From Tannerellaceae bacterium (lineage in GTDB: Bacteria > Bacteroidota > Bacteroidia > Bacteroidales > Tannerellaceae), in assembly GCA_031279915.1 (NCBI GenBank), contig JAITHO010000153.1, positions 1-14,918 of the forward strand: a DNA stretch of 14,918 bases. The letters run 5' to 3'. Position 1 is the stretch's first letter; every line of letters begins with the position of its first letter. The position numbers were made by a program, and so were the translations under genes. The notes under the pieces were generated by a model. That model saw nothing but the letters and a program-made list of their open reading frames with translations, searched no databases and was not told the origin of the DNA. Of the stretch, positions 1-6,492 are shown piece by piece.

Positions 1-1307
1 CCCATGCCGCCGTCGCCAACCCAGAAGGATCCAACGAACCACCCGAAGCTGAACTTGCGGCAGATGGCGGCCAATAGTGTGGTTGCATAGTCTTTCACGG
101 CCCGACCCTTCGACTCGGCTTCGTGCTTGATGGCGCTCACGGCTTTGAAGGCGGCCGCACCTAAGATTGTGTACAAAACGTCGCCCGCGGCTTTGTTGCT
201 TTCTTTCGATGGATTGGAGTGATAGCTCCCGATGAGATCTTTAAACTGTTCCTGCTTGAGCCCAAGCTGACGCTTCGATTCCTCAACTATTATCCTGCAC
301 GCCATCTCCGATCCCTTACGGGAATAAGGCGCGGAGCCGGCTCCGTCGGCCACTACCATTATGTACCAACCATCTTCGAAGTCCAGCGCAAAGTCGTCGT
401 CGCGGGCTTTACCTTCTTGGGCGTGCGAGCGTCCGCGACGGCTTGCGCCTACCATGTCTTTCTTTGCAATCGGACCGTCGTCAACCAAAACGAACTGCAT
501 CGCCGAATCTTCCTTATAGTATTCAATCGAGGGAGAGGTTGGTATCGGTTTCCACAGCGAGCGAGGATCATGGTTGATAATTAGAATCATATTGTGCGAG
601 GAGTATTTTTGCTGGTTTGGCTTTCGGTAGAACATCTTTACCGGAAAGTCGCCTGCTTCGTGGGGTGTGCCGATAATATGGCTGGACTTACGGTCGTATC
701 TTAATCCTATTTGCTCAAGGCCTTCGAAGTAGATATCGTATATATCGGTTTGACGACGTATGGATAAGCAGTCAACAACGTATTGTTGATTCACTCTCCC
801 GTTCGGGAAGATTATCTGCTTGTCGCGCAACATTAGTTTGCCTGTAAGGAGGGGCATGGGTAATATTGGAGGGGTTGAAGATGATTGTTGCTCGGATGAT
901 GGAGATGGATCCGGCTTTGGTTTCGGCCAAGGAGGGGGCTCCGGATAGTATTCATACAATACTGGTATTGTTTTTTGGGGTCGTTCGGGCTCGTCGTGCT
1001 TTGGATTGACTTCGGGAGCTGCTTCCGGAGCCGGATTTGACTGTGAGTTGGCTTCCGCCGGCGGATTATCGGCCTCAACCGATTCGCTTTCATCTTCCGA
1101 CGCCTCTGCATCTATTGATACTATGGGCGCTACCTGATCAAGATACTCGTCCCAAAGGCTGATGAAACATTCAACGATTTCGTCTTGCTGCGAACGGAGG
1201 AAGTTGTCAACTATTTTTTCTTTGTCGGGCAGCGATTCTATGCGTTCGTGCTCGACTCTGAGTTTGCCGGCTATGTTTTCACATAGTTCTTTCCATACAT
1301 CGTTCAT
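1..1307 (-). CDS. PP2C-type Ser/Thr protein phosphatase of a Ter (TerY-P) cluster, 3' end outside window
   Basis: 435 codons are visible and the reading frame is still open at the left edge, so the gene is partial. Residues 1-60 look helical. Residues 62-152 are an acidic, Pro/Ser-rich linker. Residues 153-245 are a probable beta-sandwich with an IIGTPHEAGDF signature like putative Ig (He_PIG-type) domains. From about residue 286 there is a PP2C_2-like catalytic domain: GRSHAQEGKARDDDF (292-306), ADGAGSA with metal-ligand Asp321, and WVGDGG with Asp432. The family hydrolyses phospho-Ser/Thr using two Mg/Mn ions. The ATG at 1307 lies 5 nt after the stop of the VWA-zinc-ribbon gene, and AAAGG at 1317-1321 is the only convincing Shine-Dalgarno site in this operon. 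In known TerY-P triads a PP2C sits with a TerY VWA protein and a kinase; the kinase would be expected beyond position 1. The phosphatase call is firm; the Ig-like domain is an inference from its pattern. Confidence 0.88.
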   Translation of the reverse strand, partial: MNDVWKELCENIAGKLRVEHERIESLPDKEKIVDNFLRSQQDEIVECFISLWDEYLDQVAPIVSIDAEASEDESESVEADNPPAEANSQSNPAPEAAPEVNPKHDEPERPQKTIPVLYEYYPEPPPWPKPKPDPSPSSEQQSSSTPPILPMPLLTGKLMLRDKQIIFPNGRVNQQYVVDCLSIRRQTDIYDIYFEGLEQIGLRYDRKSSHIIGTPHEAGDFPVKMFYRKPNQQKYSSHNMILIINHDPRSLWKPIPTSPSIEYYKEDSAMQFVLVDDGPIAKKDMVGASRRGRSHAQEGKARDDDFALDFEDGWYIMVVADGAGSAPYSRKGSEMACRIIVEESKRQLGLKQEQFKDLIGSYHSNPSKESNKAAGDVLYTILGAAAFKAVSAIKHEAESKGRAVKDYATTLLAAICRKFSFGWFVGSFWVGDGGM

Positions 1308-1312
1308 GCCTA

Positions 1313-2365
1313 TCATCCTTTGGCCCTGTTTATATCAAAGCCGTCGCCGCCGGCGCTGTACGAGGCCCGGTTTCCACACCATGGGCAGGTGCTGACCTTC
1401 TCGGTACCTACGCAATGAATATTGCCGCAAGTCCCGTCTAACGCAATGCCGTAAGGATTACCACAACACGGACAGGATGGGAAGCCCATGAGCTTGCTTG
1501 TACTAACTTTTAGGTTGGACGACTGCTCATCGGCTAGCTCAAAATATGTGTCGTCAACCTTGTAGGCGCCAACCAAGCGGTAATCGAGTCCAATGTCGCC
1601 GCTGTCGTCGGCAAAGACGTGCTTCTTATATTTAATCACGTAGGCCTGCTTTGTATTCTGACACTTTGCAAGTAATACTATGAAGGGATCAACCGTTGGC
1701 GGCTTAAAATCGGTTTTCGACAAGTCTATCTTGGAGATGGTATCTCCGTCGGAGCCTGCTAACTCTATTCCGTCGGGATGCGTGTCGACGGCCTTACTGC
1801 TGGTTTGTATGGATGCTGTGACCCACTTGAAGAACTCTTTGTAAGCTTCCTGGTCGGTATCCTTAAACAACAGAACCGTTTCTGTTAACTCGCCCAATAC
1901 GCGGCTATCGGTGTTATCTCCAAATGATATTGCTACCAAATTGACCTTCCGCTGCCAATTTCGCTTCCATTCTGCTATGGCGGCCTGGAGGTCGGAGGGA
2001 TTATCGGTTGGAACTCCGTCGGTGAACAAGAACACGATTGGCTTCCAATCACCTTTTTCTTCCAACGTCGTCGGCACGAAGTTCTTTCGTAGTTCATACA
2101 TCAAGTGGCCGAGCCCTTTGCTCAGAGATGTACCACTGCCCAGGGGGAAGCGCGGCGGATAGAAGCTAAGCACTTCTTGAAGCGGAGCCAATGTCTTGGC
2201 CTGACCCGCAAACGCAAGGACTGATACCCATACGGTCTCAAGAGCGTAAGGATCTCTACGTAGTTCTCGGATGATTGAGCCCATGCCCTCCTGAACTTGT
2301 TCTATCGGATCGCCCGCCATCGACTCGGAGACGTCAATCAAAAAGTAAACCGGTAAGCGTCTCAT
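1313..2365 (-). CDS. TerY-like VWA protein with C-terminal zinc-ribbon (TerY-C) domain
   Basis: 350 aa, cytoplasmic (no signal peptide). The VWA domain spans about residues 1-190 with an intact MIDAS metal site: DVSES (Asp11, Ser13, Ser15), a Thr near 79 in SGTS, and Asp116 in FTDG. A linker and beta-rich region (190-296) leads to a cysteine cluster: CPCC at 298-301, Cys313, Cys318 and CPWC at 327-330. These give zinc-ligand pairs as expected for the TerY-C module. VWA domains with MIDAS bind partner proteins through a divalent metal. In Ter systems this TerY type is coupled to a PP2C phosphatase and a kinase, and here the phosphatase gene starts 5 nt downstream. The first residues, MRRLPVY, are shared with the two upstream VWA paralogs, so the three genes arose by tandem duplication. 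Upstream gap is 26 nt; no Shine-Dalgarno, A/T-rich leader. Confidence 0.9.
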   Translation of the reverse strand: MRRLPVYFLIDVSESMAGDPIEQVQEGMGSIIRELRRDPYALETVWVSVLAFAGQAKTLAPLQEVLSFYPPRFPLGSGTSLSKGLGHLMYELRKNFVPTTLEEKGDWKPIVFLFTDGVPTDNPSDLQAAIAEWKRNWQRKVNLVAISFGDNTDSRVLGELTETVLLFKDTDQEAYKEFFKWVTASIQTSSKAVDTHPDGIELAGSDGDTISKIDLSKTDFKPPTVDPFIVLLAKCQNTKQAYVIKYKKHVFADDSGDIGLDYRLVGAYKVDDTYFELADEQSSNLKVSTSKLMGFPSCPCCGNPYGIALDGTCGNIHCVGTEKVSTCPWCGNRASYSAGGDGFDINRAKG

Positions 2366-2391
2366 GGTATTAGAAATAAATTTAATATGAT

Positions 2392-3024
2392 TTAGATTAC
2401 TGTATTGACTTCCGGAGGCGGAGGAGGTAAGGTTTGCTCTCCCGCACCTAAGCTTCGATTGCCTTCACTTACGGCCACTGTTACCCAGGCGAAGAATTTC
2501 CTGAAAGTAGGCCCATCCGTGGTATCCAGATGAACAATCTTATCCGTTAGAAGCTTAACATTCTCTGGCTGGAGCTTGTTGCCAACCAAACAAACTATGA
2601 TATTGCTAAAATTACAGCGCTTGATCTCCGGAATAACTTGAGTGAAGAGCAAACCATCCGACGCCCGACCGTCACAAAGTATGAAAAGGAGTGGGAGCCA
2701 GTCGCCTTTACGATCTTCAGACCCGCGCCGGACTTCTGCGTCAACTTTTTTACAAACAAACTCTAGCGCCTCGCCCAAGTGAGTCCCGCCCGCAGCCGGT
2801 TGAGCTATGATCGGGACTTGCACCTGTTCGAGTGAAGTCAGAGGCAGTATCTGTTCGGGATATCGATTGAAGGTTATCATGCTCAGATGAACAGTTTCCA
2901 ATGCATACGGATCTTGTCGTAATGACGCAACCATAGTTTCCAATCCCACCTTTATGGCTTCGATGGGTTCGCCCCGCATCGCGCCTGATGTTTGAATCAA
3001 TATATAAACAGGAAGCCGCCTCAT
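2392..3024 (-). CDS. VWA-domain protein (TerY-like) with degenerate MIDAS
   Basis: 210 aa, a single VWA domain starting with the same MRRLPVY as its neighbours and sharing the DPYALET segment near residues 38-44. The first MIDAS motif should read DxSxS, but here it is QTSGA: Gln11 replaces the metal-binding Asp and Ala15 replaces the last Ser. Thr81 and Asp118 (CDG) remain. Metal binding is therefore probably weak or lost, and the protein may act as a non-metal partner of the intact paralogs. It ends in a polyproline tail, LPPPPPEVN, shared with the next VWA protein upstream. Gaps are 22 nt to the upstream gene and 26 nt to the downstream gene, consistent with one operon. The domain call is firm; loss of metal binding is an inference from the replaced residues. 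Confidence 0.88.
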   Translation of the reverse strand: MRRLPVYILIQTSGAMRGEPIEAIKVGLETMVASLRQDPYALETVHLSMITFNRYPEQILPLTSLEQVQVPIIAQPAAGGTHLGEALEFVCKKVDAEVRRGSEDRKGDWLPLLFILCDGRASDGLLFTQVIPEIKRCNFSNIIVCLVGNKLQPENVKLLTDKIVHLDTTDGPTFRKFFAWVTVAVSEGNRSLGAGEQTLPPPPPEVNTVI

Positions 3025-3046
3025 GCTTCAATTACTTTCGCGGATA

Positions 3047-3685
3047 TCAAACTACTAGATTAACTTCGGGCGGGGGAGGAGGCAGCTCGCTCGGGCCACT
3101 TAAGTCGGCTCCGTTCTTCTCCAAATTGATGCCGGCCTGACTAACCGACGAGGATATCCATTTGAAAAAGGCCGAGATTGATTTGCTATCCGCCGTTGCT
3201 AACTCAACAACCGTTCCGGATATCTTTTTCAACACCTCCGTTTTGGCCGACGGACCCGCAGCGCATGCTATGATCTCGCCCGTCTTCTTCGTTTGCAACT
3301 CCTTCAAACCTTTCTCCCAATTGTCCGTAGGGCCGCCATCGGTCATGATGAATACAAGCGGCTTCCAGTCGCCCTTCACCTCCTGGGAACTCTTTGTTAC
3401 TTCAGTATCTATCTTCTGAGCGAGCAGAGATAAAGCTTCGCCCAGGGCCGTGGCGCCCGACGCTTTCAGATCTGGAGTTTGAAACATTGAAAGCTCTGTC
3501 AGCGGAATGATTTGTTTAGCTGATGTGTCAAAAGTGATCACGCTGAGATACGCGGTCTCTAATGCGTAGGGATCTTTCCGCAACGAAGCAACCAATTCTT
3601 GCATTCCATTCTTTACGGCCTCGATGGCTTCGCCCATCATTGAGCCTGATGTGTCGAGCAGCAAGTAAACAGGAAGTCGTCTCAT
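3047..3685 (-). CDS. VWA-domain protein (TerY-like) with intact MIDAS
   Basis: 212 aa, single VWA domain. MIDAS residues are complete: DTSGS at 11-15, Thr79 in SGAT, and Asp116 in MTDGGPTD. It aligns over its full length with the degenerate paralog just downstream and ends in the same LPPPPPEVN tail after a Gly/Ser-rich stretch. There is no signal peptide or membrane segment, so it is cytoplasmic. The ATG at 3685 is 5 nt from the stop of the TerD-like gene upstream. Family knowledge: VWA proteins of Ter clusters are thought to assemble with TerD-type proteins into complexes linked to stress, phage or metal-oxyanion resistance; the exact role here is not visible. Confidence 0.9.
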   Translation of the reverse strand: MRRLPVYLLLDTSGSMMGEAIEAVKNGMQELVASLRKDPYALETAYLSVITFDTSAKQIIPLTELSMFQTPDLKASGATALGEALSLLAQKIDTEVTKSSQEVKGDWKPLVFIMTDGGPTDNWEKGLKELQTKKTGEIIACAAGPSAKTEVLKKISGTVVELATADSKSISAFFKWISSSVSQAGINLEKNGADLSGPSELPPPPPEVNLVV

Positions 3686-3690
3686 AATTA

Positions 3691-4302
3691 TTACAGGTAT
3701 TTTGAGATTACAGTGTTCAGGGTCCCTTGTAAGTCACGGTCGGCGGTTGACTCGCCGATGGCGTTGAACTTCCATTCGTCGCTCCTTTTGTAGAACACAC
3801 CCATAACCATTGATACGCTTCCGGCAAATGTGGCGTCGTTGGCGATGTCGTAGGTTGCAAACACTTCGTTCACTCTTGTGGGGGTGCCTTCATAGATACG
3901 AATCGAGGCAAATGGGATGGTCTTGAAGTCGTGCCCTCTAAAGCTGTTCAATACGAAGGATATCTTGGTGACGGATGAAGGCAATTTGTCTAAGTCGACA
4001 GTTATCACCTCGTTGTCTAAACCATCATCGCCTCCCATGTCGCCTGTCAGATCGTCGCCGCTATGACGAATTGATCCGTTGCTCGAACGCAGATTGCCAA
4101 AGTATATCACTTCCTGCATCCTCTTGTTATCGTCGAAGGTCGCGCAACTTGCATCCAAGTCAACAGCCTCCATCTTCTTCATGCCGAAAAAGTTTTTCTT
4201 CTCAATGGCGCCCCAGTTAACGCCAACGCAAATTGTTTGCAGCTTCTTGCCGCCGCTCTTTTCCAGATTTATCCTCTGGCCCTTTTCTAATTTGATCGCC
4301 AT
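3691..4302 (-). CDS. TerD-family calcium-binding stress protein (TerZ/TerX-like)
   Basis: 203 aa, complete TerD-type domain. It opens with MAIKLEKGQRINL, has VGVNWG at 26-31, an inserted Lys/Phe-rich loop (34-46), and VDLDAS at 47-52. The acidic SGDDLTGDMGGDDGLDNE segment (81-98) holds the expected Ca2+ ligands, and the domain closes with the conserved DEWKFNAIG (175-183). The longer loop and the ICVGVNWG start fit the TerZ/TerX branch better than TerD itself, but no exact symbol is assigned. It sits 5 nt after the other TerD-family gene and 5 nt before the first VWA gene, so all are surely cotranscribed. No Shine-Dalgarno is seen; the leader is A/T-rich. Confidence 0.9.
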   Translation of the reverse strand: MAIKLEKGQRINLEKSGGKKLQTICVGVNWGAIEKKNFFGMKKMEAVDLDASCATFDDNKRMQEVIYFGNLRSSNGSIRHSGDDLTGDMGGDDGLDNEVITVDLDKLPSSVTKISFVLNSFRGHDFKTIPFASIRIYEGTPTRVNEVFATYDIANDATFAGSVSMVMGVFYKRSDEWKFNAIGESTADRDLQGTLNTVISKYL

Positions 4303-4307
4303 AATGA

Positions 4308-4871
4308 TTATACATATTTATTTAAGAAGTATTCCAAGCCGCCCTTATAACCTATACCCATAGCTTCGAATTTCCACTCGTCATCCTTCTTGTACAAACG
4401 TCCGAATTCAACGGCCGTCTCAATTGAGAAGTCTTCCTCAAGTTCATACTTGGCTATCACCTCCGAAGTATTCGTGTCATAAATACGAATGAAGGAGTTG
4501 CGAACCTGGCCGAAGTTCTGCCTACGTGCTTCTGCCTCGTGGATGGTTACCGTGAAGACGATTGATTGTATGCGCGGGTCTATTCGGTTCAAATCCACCG
4601 TCAACGTTTCATCATCTCCGTCGCTGTTGCCGCCGGTGGTGTCGTCGCCAGATGATTCTACGGCCCCGTCGGGCGATTTGGGCTGGTTATAGAATATAAA
4701 GAACTCCTCCTGCGGCACTTTGCCGTTAGCTCCAAGCATAAACGCCGATGCGTCGAGGTCAAAGTCGGCGCCAGTACCTTGATTTGGATCCCAGCCTAAG
4801 CCAAGACTTACCTTTGACAGCCCAATTCCAATGCGCTGTCCCTTAACTAATTTTTCTAACTTAATTGCCAT
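4308..4871 (-). CDS. terD: TerD-family calcium-binding stress protein
   Basis: 187 aa from the ATG at 4871, the usual TerD length (about 190 aa). An in-frame ATG at 4961 would add 30 residues unlike any TerD family N-terminus, so it was not used. Motifs: GLGWDPN at 24-30, FDLDASAFML at 37-46, the acidic Ca2+-binding segment GDDTTGGNSDGDDE at 75-88, and DEWKFEAMG at 164-172. TerD proteins are soluble, bind two Ca2+ ions, and belong to the tellurite/phage/colicin resistance group. It is the first gene of the minus-strand operon running to the phosphatase. A TAnnTTTG promoter candidate lies about 100 nt upstream. The symbol is family-level; it could equally be called TerE. Confidence 0.92.
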   Translation of the reverse strand: MAIKLEKLVKGQRIGIGLSKVSLGLGWDPNQGTGADFDLDASAFMLGANGKVPQEEFFIFYNQPKSPDGAVESSGDDTTGGNSDGDDETLTVDLNRIDPRIQSIVFTVTIHEAEARRQNFGQVRNSFIRIYDTNTSEVIAKYELEEDFSIETAVEFGRLYKKDDEWKFEAMGIGYKGGLEYFLNKYV

Positions 4872-4968
4872 TGTAATTTGATTTAAATTGTTGGTATTCG
4901 AGAGTAAAAATCCTCTTACATTATAGTAATGCAAAAGGTATCTATACATGTTTAATTTCAAGCAGAGG

Positions 4969-4997
4969 CAAAAATAACAAATTTAATCAGATGCAAA
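4969..4997 (-). promoter_or_regulatory. candidate Bacteroidota promoter for the ter operon
   Basis: On the minus strand, TTTG (4994-4997) is followed after 17 nt by TATTTTTG (4969-4976), matching the Bacteroidota -33/-7 pattern TTTG...TAnnTTTG, with spacing 1-2 nt shorter than typical. Transcription would start about 90 nt upstream of the terD ATG. A second overlapping match, TAAGTTTG, ends at 4994. Seen by eye only. Confidence 0.4.
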
Positions 4998-5076
4998 CTT
5001 ATCGAATTAATATTTTAAATATTTAAGATACTATTTTGTATTTCCGCCTCCCTACGGCAAGCACAACTATAATTGT

Positions 5077-5913
5077 TTAGGATTTCTCCGAGGATGCAGG
5101 AGGAGTTTTTGAGGATGATTTGGCTTCCTGCTTTGGCGCTTGGCCCGCGCTATCAGTTTGGCTGGATTCCTTTTTGCGATTACGAGCCACAATGCTAGCA
5201 TGACGATGATAAATGGCCATGAACTGATCGATATTCATATTTATGAGACCTATAATCCTAGTCATCCTCGCCTTAAGTTCAGATGGAAACGGCAAGAGCA
5301 TGATGCCGGTGATAGCTTTGCAAAAGTTGCCGAAGGATCTGTTCATCTTCCGACGCACAGTATGACCTTTGCCCAGGCTCTTTTGCTCAATGCGCACCTG
5401 ATTCCTGTTATTGTATTGCTCGTCGAACTCGTCATTGGCCGCCTCAAGCCTATCAACAATCTCCTTCAAGTTGTATTTCACCAAGGATGAATCATATTGC
5501 CGCAAGTTGCTTATCATGGCGCGAATCAATGTGGTTTCAGTTTCATACTCTTTCTTGTCGGCCTGCTTGTGCTCATTAATGATTAGCTTCAGGCGCAATG
5601 CCTCCAAGCGCTCTTCTTCTGATTGCGGATATCTGACAAAGGGCGACAAACGACTTGCAAGCGCTCGCATACTGAAGTCGCGTCCCTTATCCTTGCGCGC
5701 AATATTCCTTGTTTCGTACAGCGTTTGATTGTTCAGAAATATAGCTTCTAACTGCTCCCAATTTTCCTTCAGATCGTTGAACAAATCAACAAGCTCAGGT
5801 ATCGTTGCTATCTCGGCCTCAACCTCAGTTATAATATTCTTAACGAACTGCAGATTCTTGCCCATTTCAAGTCTGCTTAAAAGATTGCTGTAAGACTTAA
5901 TTTCAATTTGCAT
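5077..5913 (-). CDS. DUF6261-like helical protein of unknown function
   Basis: 278 aa, almost wholly helix-forming, with heptad-like stretches at 20-60, 100-135 and 145-170. Features recalled for the Bacteroidota family DUF6261 are visible: an RDFSMRALASRL segment (a conserved RD after an early helical pair), an EEERLEALRL stretch, and an ANDEFDEQYNNRN motif late in the protein. The last 32 residues are low-complexity Ser/Lys/Gln/Pro. No signal peptide or clear membrane helix, although GIMLLPFPSEL is locally hydrophobic. It lies 205 nt upstream of terD on the same strand, but each gene has its own promoter candidate, so a functional link to the Ter genes is unproven. The family assignment is from memory of the pattern and moderate only. 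Confidence 0.72.
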   Translation of the reverse strand: MQIEIKSYSNLLSRLEMGKNLQFVKNIITEVEAEIATIPELVDLFNDLKENWEQLEAIFLNNQTLYETRNIARKDKGRDFSMRALASRLSPFVRYPQSEEERLEALRLKLIINEHKQADKKEYETETTLIRAMISNLRQYDSSLVKYNLKEIVDRLEAANDEFDEQYNNRNQVRIEQKSLGKGHTVRRKMNRSFGNFCKAITGIMLLPFPSELKARMTRIIGLINMNIDQFMAIYHRHASIVARNRKKESSQTDSAGQAPKQEAKSSSKTPPASSEKS

Positions 5914-5944
5914 ATAATATTTGTTTTATGATTTATATAGGACG

Positions 5945-5952
5945 CAAAATTA
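5945..5952 (-). promoter_or_regulatory. candidate -7 element for the DUF6261-like gene
   Basis: The minus strand reads TAATTTTG, a TAnnTTTG match ending 31 nt before the ATG at 5913. No clear TTTG -33 partner is seen. The 42-bp repeat array begins about 37 nt further upstream. Confidence 0.35.
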
Positions 5953-5988
5953 TATATTAATTTGATTGATGAAAACCGTCAGCAGATA

Positions 5989-6492
5989 AAAAGCGTCCGA
6001 TTTTTGCTTCCCCAGAATGTTCGGCAAGTGAAAAGCGTCCGATTTTTACCTCCCCAGAATGTTCGGCAAGTGAAAAGCTTCCGCTTTTTACTTCCCCAAA
6101 ATGTTCGGCAAGTGAAAAGCGGATGACTTTTGCCTCCCCAGAATGTTTAGCAAGTGAAAAGCGGATGACTTTTGCCTCCCCAGAATGTTCGGCAAGTGAA
6201 AAGCGGATGACTTTTGCCTCTCCGAAATGTTTGGCAAGCAAAAAGCGGATGACTTTTGCCTCTCCGAAATGTTTAGCAAGTGAAAAGCGGATGACTTTTA
6301 GCTCCTCAGAATGTTTAGGAAGCAAAAAGCGGATGACTTTTACTTCCTAGGAATGTTTAGGAAGCAAAAAGCGGATGACTTTTACTTCTCCAGAATGTTT
6401 AGGAAGCAAAAATCGTACGCTTTTTACTTCCCCAGAATATTTGGCAAGCAAAAAGCGGATGACTTTTTGTTCGCGAACAAGTTATTGAATGT
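5989..6492. repeat. array of twelve 42-bp tandem repeats
   Basis: Units start at 5989, 6031, 6073, 6115 and so on every 42 bp to 6451, without a single indel; the last unit decays after about 6468. Each unit is an A4-N9-T4 dyad (for example AAAAGCGGATGACTTTT) plus a spacer of about 25 bp, of the type GCCTCCCC, AGAATGTT, CGGCAAGTG. Units 4-10 and 12 share the core GCGGATGAC; units 1, 2, 3 and 11 carry other cores. The array fills the space between the SDR gene (stop at 6482) and the promoter of the DUF6261-like gene. Because 42 is a multiple of 3, several frames stay open, giving 14-residue periodic pseudo-peptides, but stop codons arise freely in some units (TAG in unit 9), arguing against translation. 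Confidence 0.95.
6467..6480. repeat. perfect 14-bp palindrome at the array edge
   Basis: TTGTTCGCGAACAA is its own reverse complement. It replaces the normal spacer in the last repeat unit and lies 2 bp from the stop codon of the SDR gene. It could be a protein-binding site or a short hairpin; no T-tract follows it on either strand in a standard terminator arrangement. Confidence 0.7.

Noticed and set aside
219..584. 121-codon plus-strand open frame
   Set aside because: It lies antisense to the clearly conserved PP2C catalytic domain and resembles no known family.
5989..6492. CRISPR array
   Set aside because: The units are contiguous near-identical 42-mers with no unique spacers of constant length, and no cas genes are nearby.
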